Assembly: GCA_964438975.1 (NCBI GenBank)
Contig: CAYTMU010000011.1
Location: 17,002 to 81,001, forward strand
DNA: 64,000 bases
Source: Chryseosolibacter sp964438975
GTDB lineage: Bacteria > Bacteroidota > Bacteroidia > Cytophagales > Cyclobacteriaceae
Direction: 5' to 3'
Positions 63,770-64,000 of this stretch are shown here, piece by piece; the stretch's first letter is position 1, and every line of letters begins with the position of its first letter. Under the pieces are notes generated by a model. That model worked only from the letters and a program-made list of their open reading frames with translations. It made no database searches and was not told the origin of the DNA. A program made the position numbers and the translations under genes.

Positions 63770-64000
63770 GTCGGAATACTTTCGGCTGCATATGACCTGA
63801 ATGGCAACATCAAGAAACTTCAACGGTACGGAAGACTGCGAGCGAGCAGTTACGGACTCATGGAAAACCTGGATTATCATTATGGATCGTACGTAGGTAA
63901 TCAAGTGACCCGCATAGATGACGCCGTCATGACCGGTACCGAACAATCAGGCTTCACTGAGCTTACAAAAGCCGCCGGAGAATATGTCTATGATAAGAAC
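63770..64000 (+). pseudogene. 5'-truncated RHS-repeat protein fragment, cut by the window edge
   Basis: The plus strand is open for 77 codons after a TAG at 63767-63769 and encodes YDLNGNIKKLQRYGRL, MENLDYHYGSYVGNQVTRID and AGEYVYDKN. These are typical RHS/YD-repeat units of large Bacteroidota surface or toxin-delivery proteins. Normally more than 1000 residues precede such repeats, and none of that is here, so it is a 5'-truncated copy or a displaced C-terminal cassette. The 3' part lies beyond the window. Confidence 0.75.

Overview
The window looks like a chromosomal piece of a Bacteroidota bacterium, most likely order Cytophagales. The grounds are a FucP/NagP-type amino-sugar permease beside nagA, a LacI-driven sugar locus, an intact division/cell-wall (dcw) cluster with a Bacteroidota-style FtsL-like protein and long FtsZ, a -7 box of the TAnnTTTG type upstream of mraZ, LPP20-like lipoproteins and RHS-type protein debris. 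MurE carries the DNPR signature, so the peptidoglycan is probably meso-DAP type. Two 100-base N runs (7694-7793, 22412-22511) are assembly gaps.

Layout. 1-6761: surface lipoproteins on the minus strand: a truncated one at the edge, two large paralogous propeller-plus-helical lipoproteins, and a purple-acid-phosphatase-like lipoprotein. 7004-22075: a carbohydrate-catabolism locus. A plus-strand run (HPS/KGPDC-like enzyme, medium-chain dehydrogenase, SDR, TIM-barrel isomerase) converges on a six-gene minus-strand operon (epimerase-like, DapA-like aldolase, two exported Gfo/Idh/MocA oxidoreductases, FucP/NagP-type permease, NagA). Next come a secreted TIM-barrel glycosidase-like protein, a LacI regulator and a second MFS permease. 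The substrate is not evident, and this is the best candidate for an undescribed pathway. 22620-26884: a planctomycete-type cytochrome/DUF1549/DUF1553 lipoprotein with its DUF1501 partner. 26891-31686: carbonic anhydrase, an MFS exporter, a secreted phosphoesterase and a VOC protein, followed by an SDR gene remnant and tRNA-Arg(ACG).

32471-45067: housekeeping and envelope genes: outer-membrane barrel, two LPP20-like lipoproteins, RlmL-like RNA methyltransferase, birA, rsfS, ftsH, an lpxH-like gene, and an NtrC-type response regulator overlapping its histidine kinase. 45221-60761: the dcw cluster on the minus strand in the order mraZ-rsmH-ftsL-ftsI-murE-mraY-murD-ftsW-murG-murC-ftsQ-ftsA-ftsZ (murF and ddl absent). 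It has a readable MraZ-box promoter at one end and an intrinsic terminator at the other. 60989-63421: a TlpA-type lipoprotein and mnmA. 63770-64000: a 5'-truncated RHS-repeat fragment runs off the end.

Two families of seven-base interspersed intergenic repeats (GTGAGTR and GTCCACG) occur throughout. They appear at gene borders, inside the dcw cluster and at the edges of one assembly gap.
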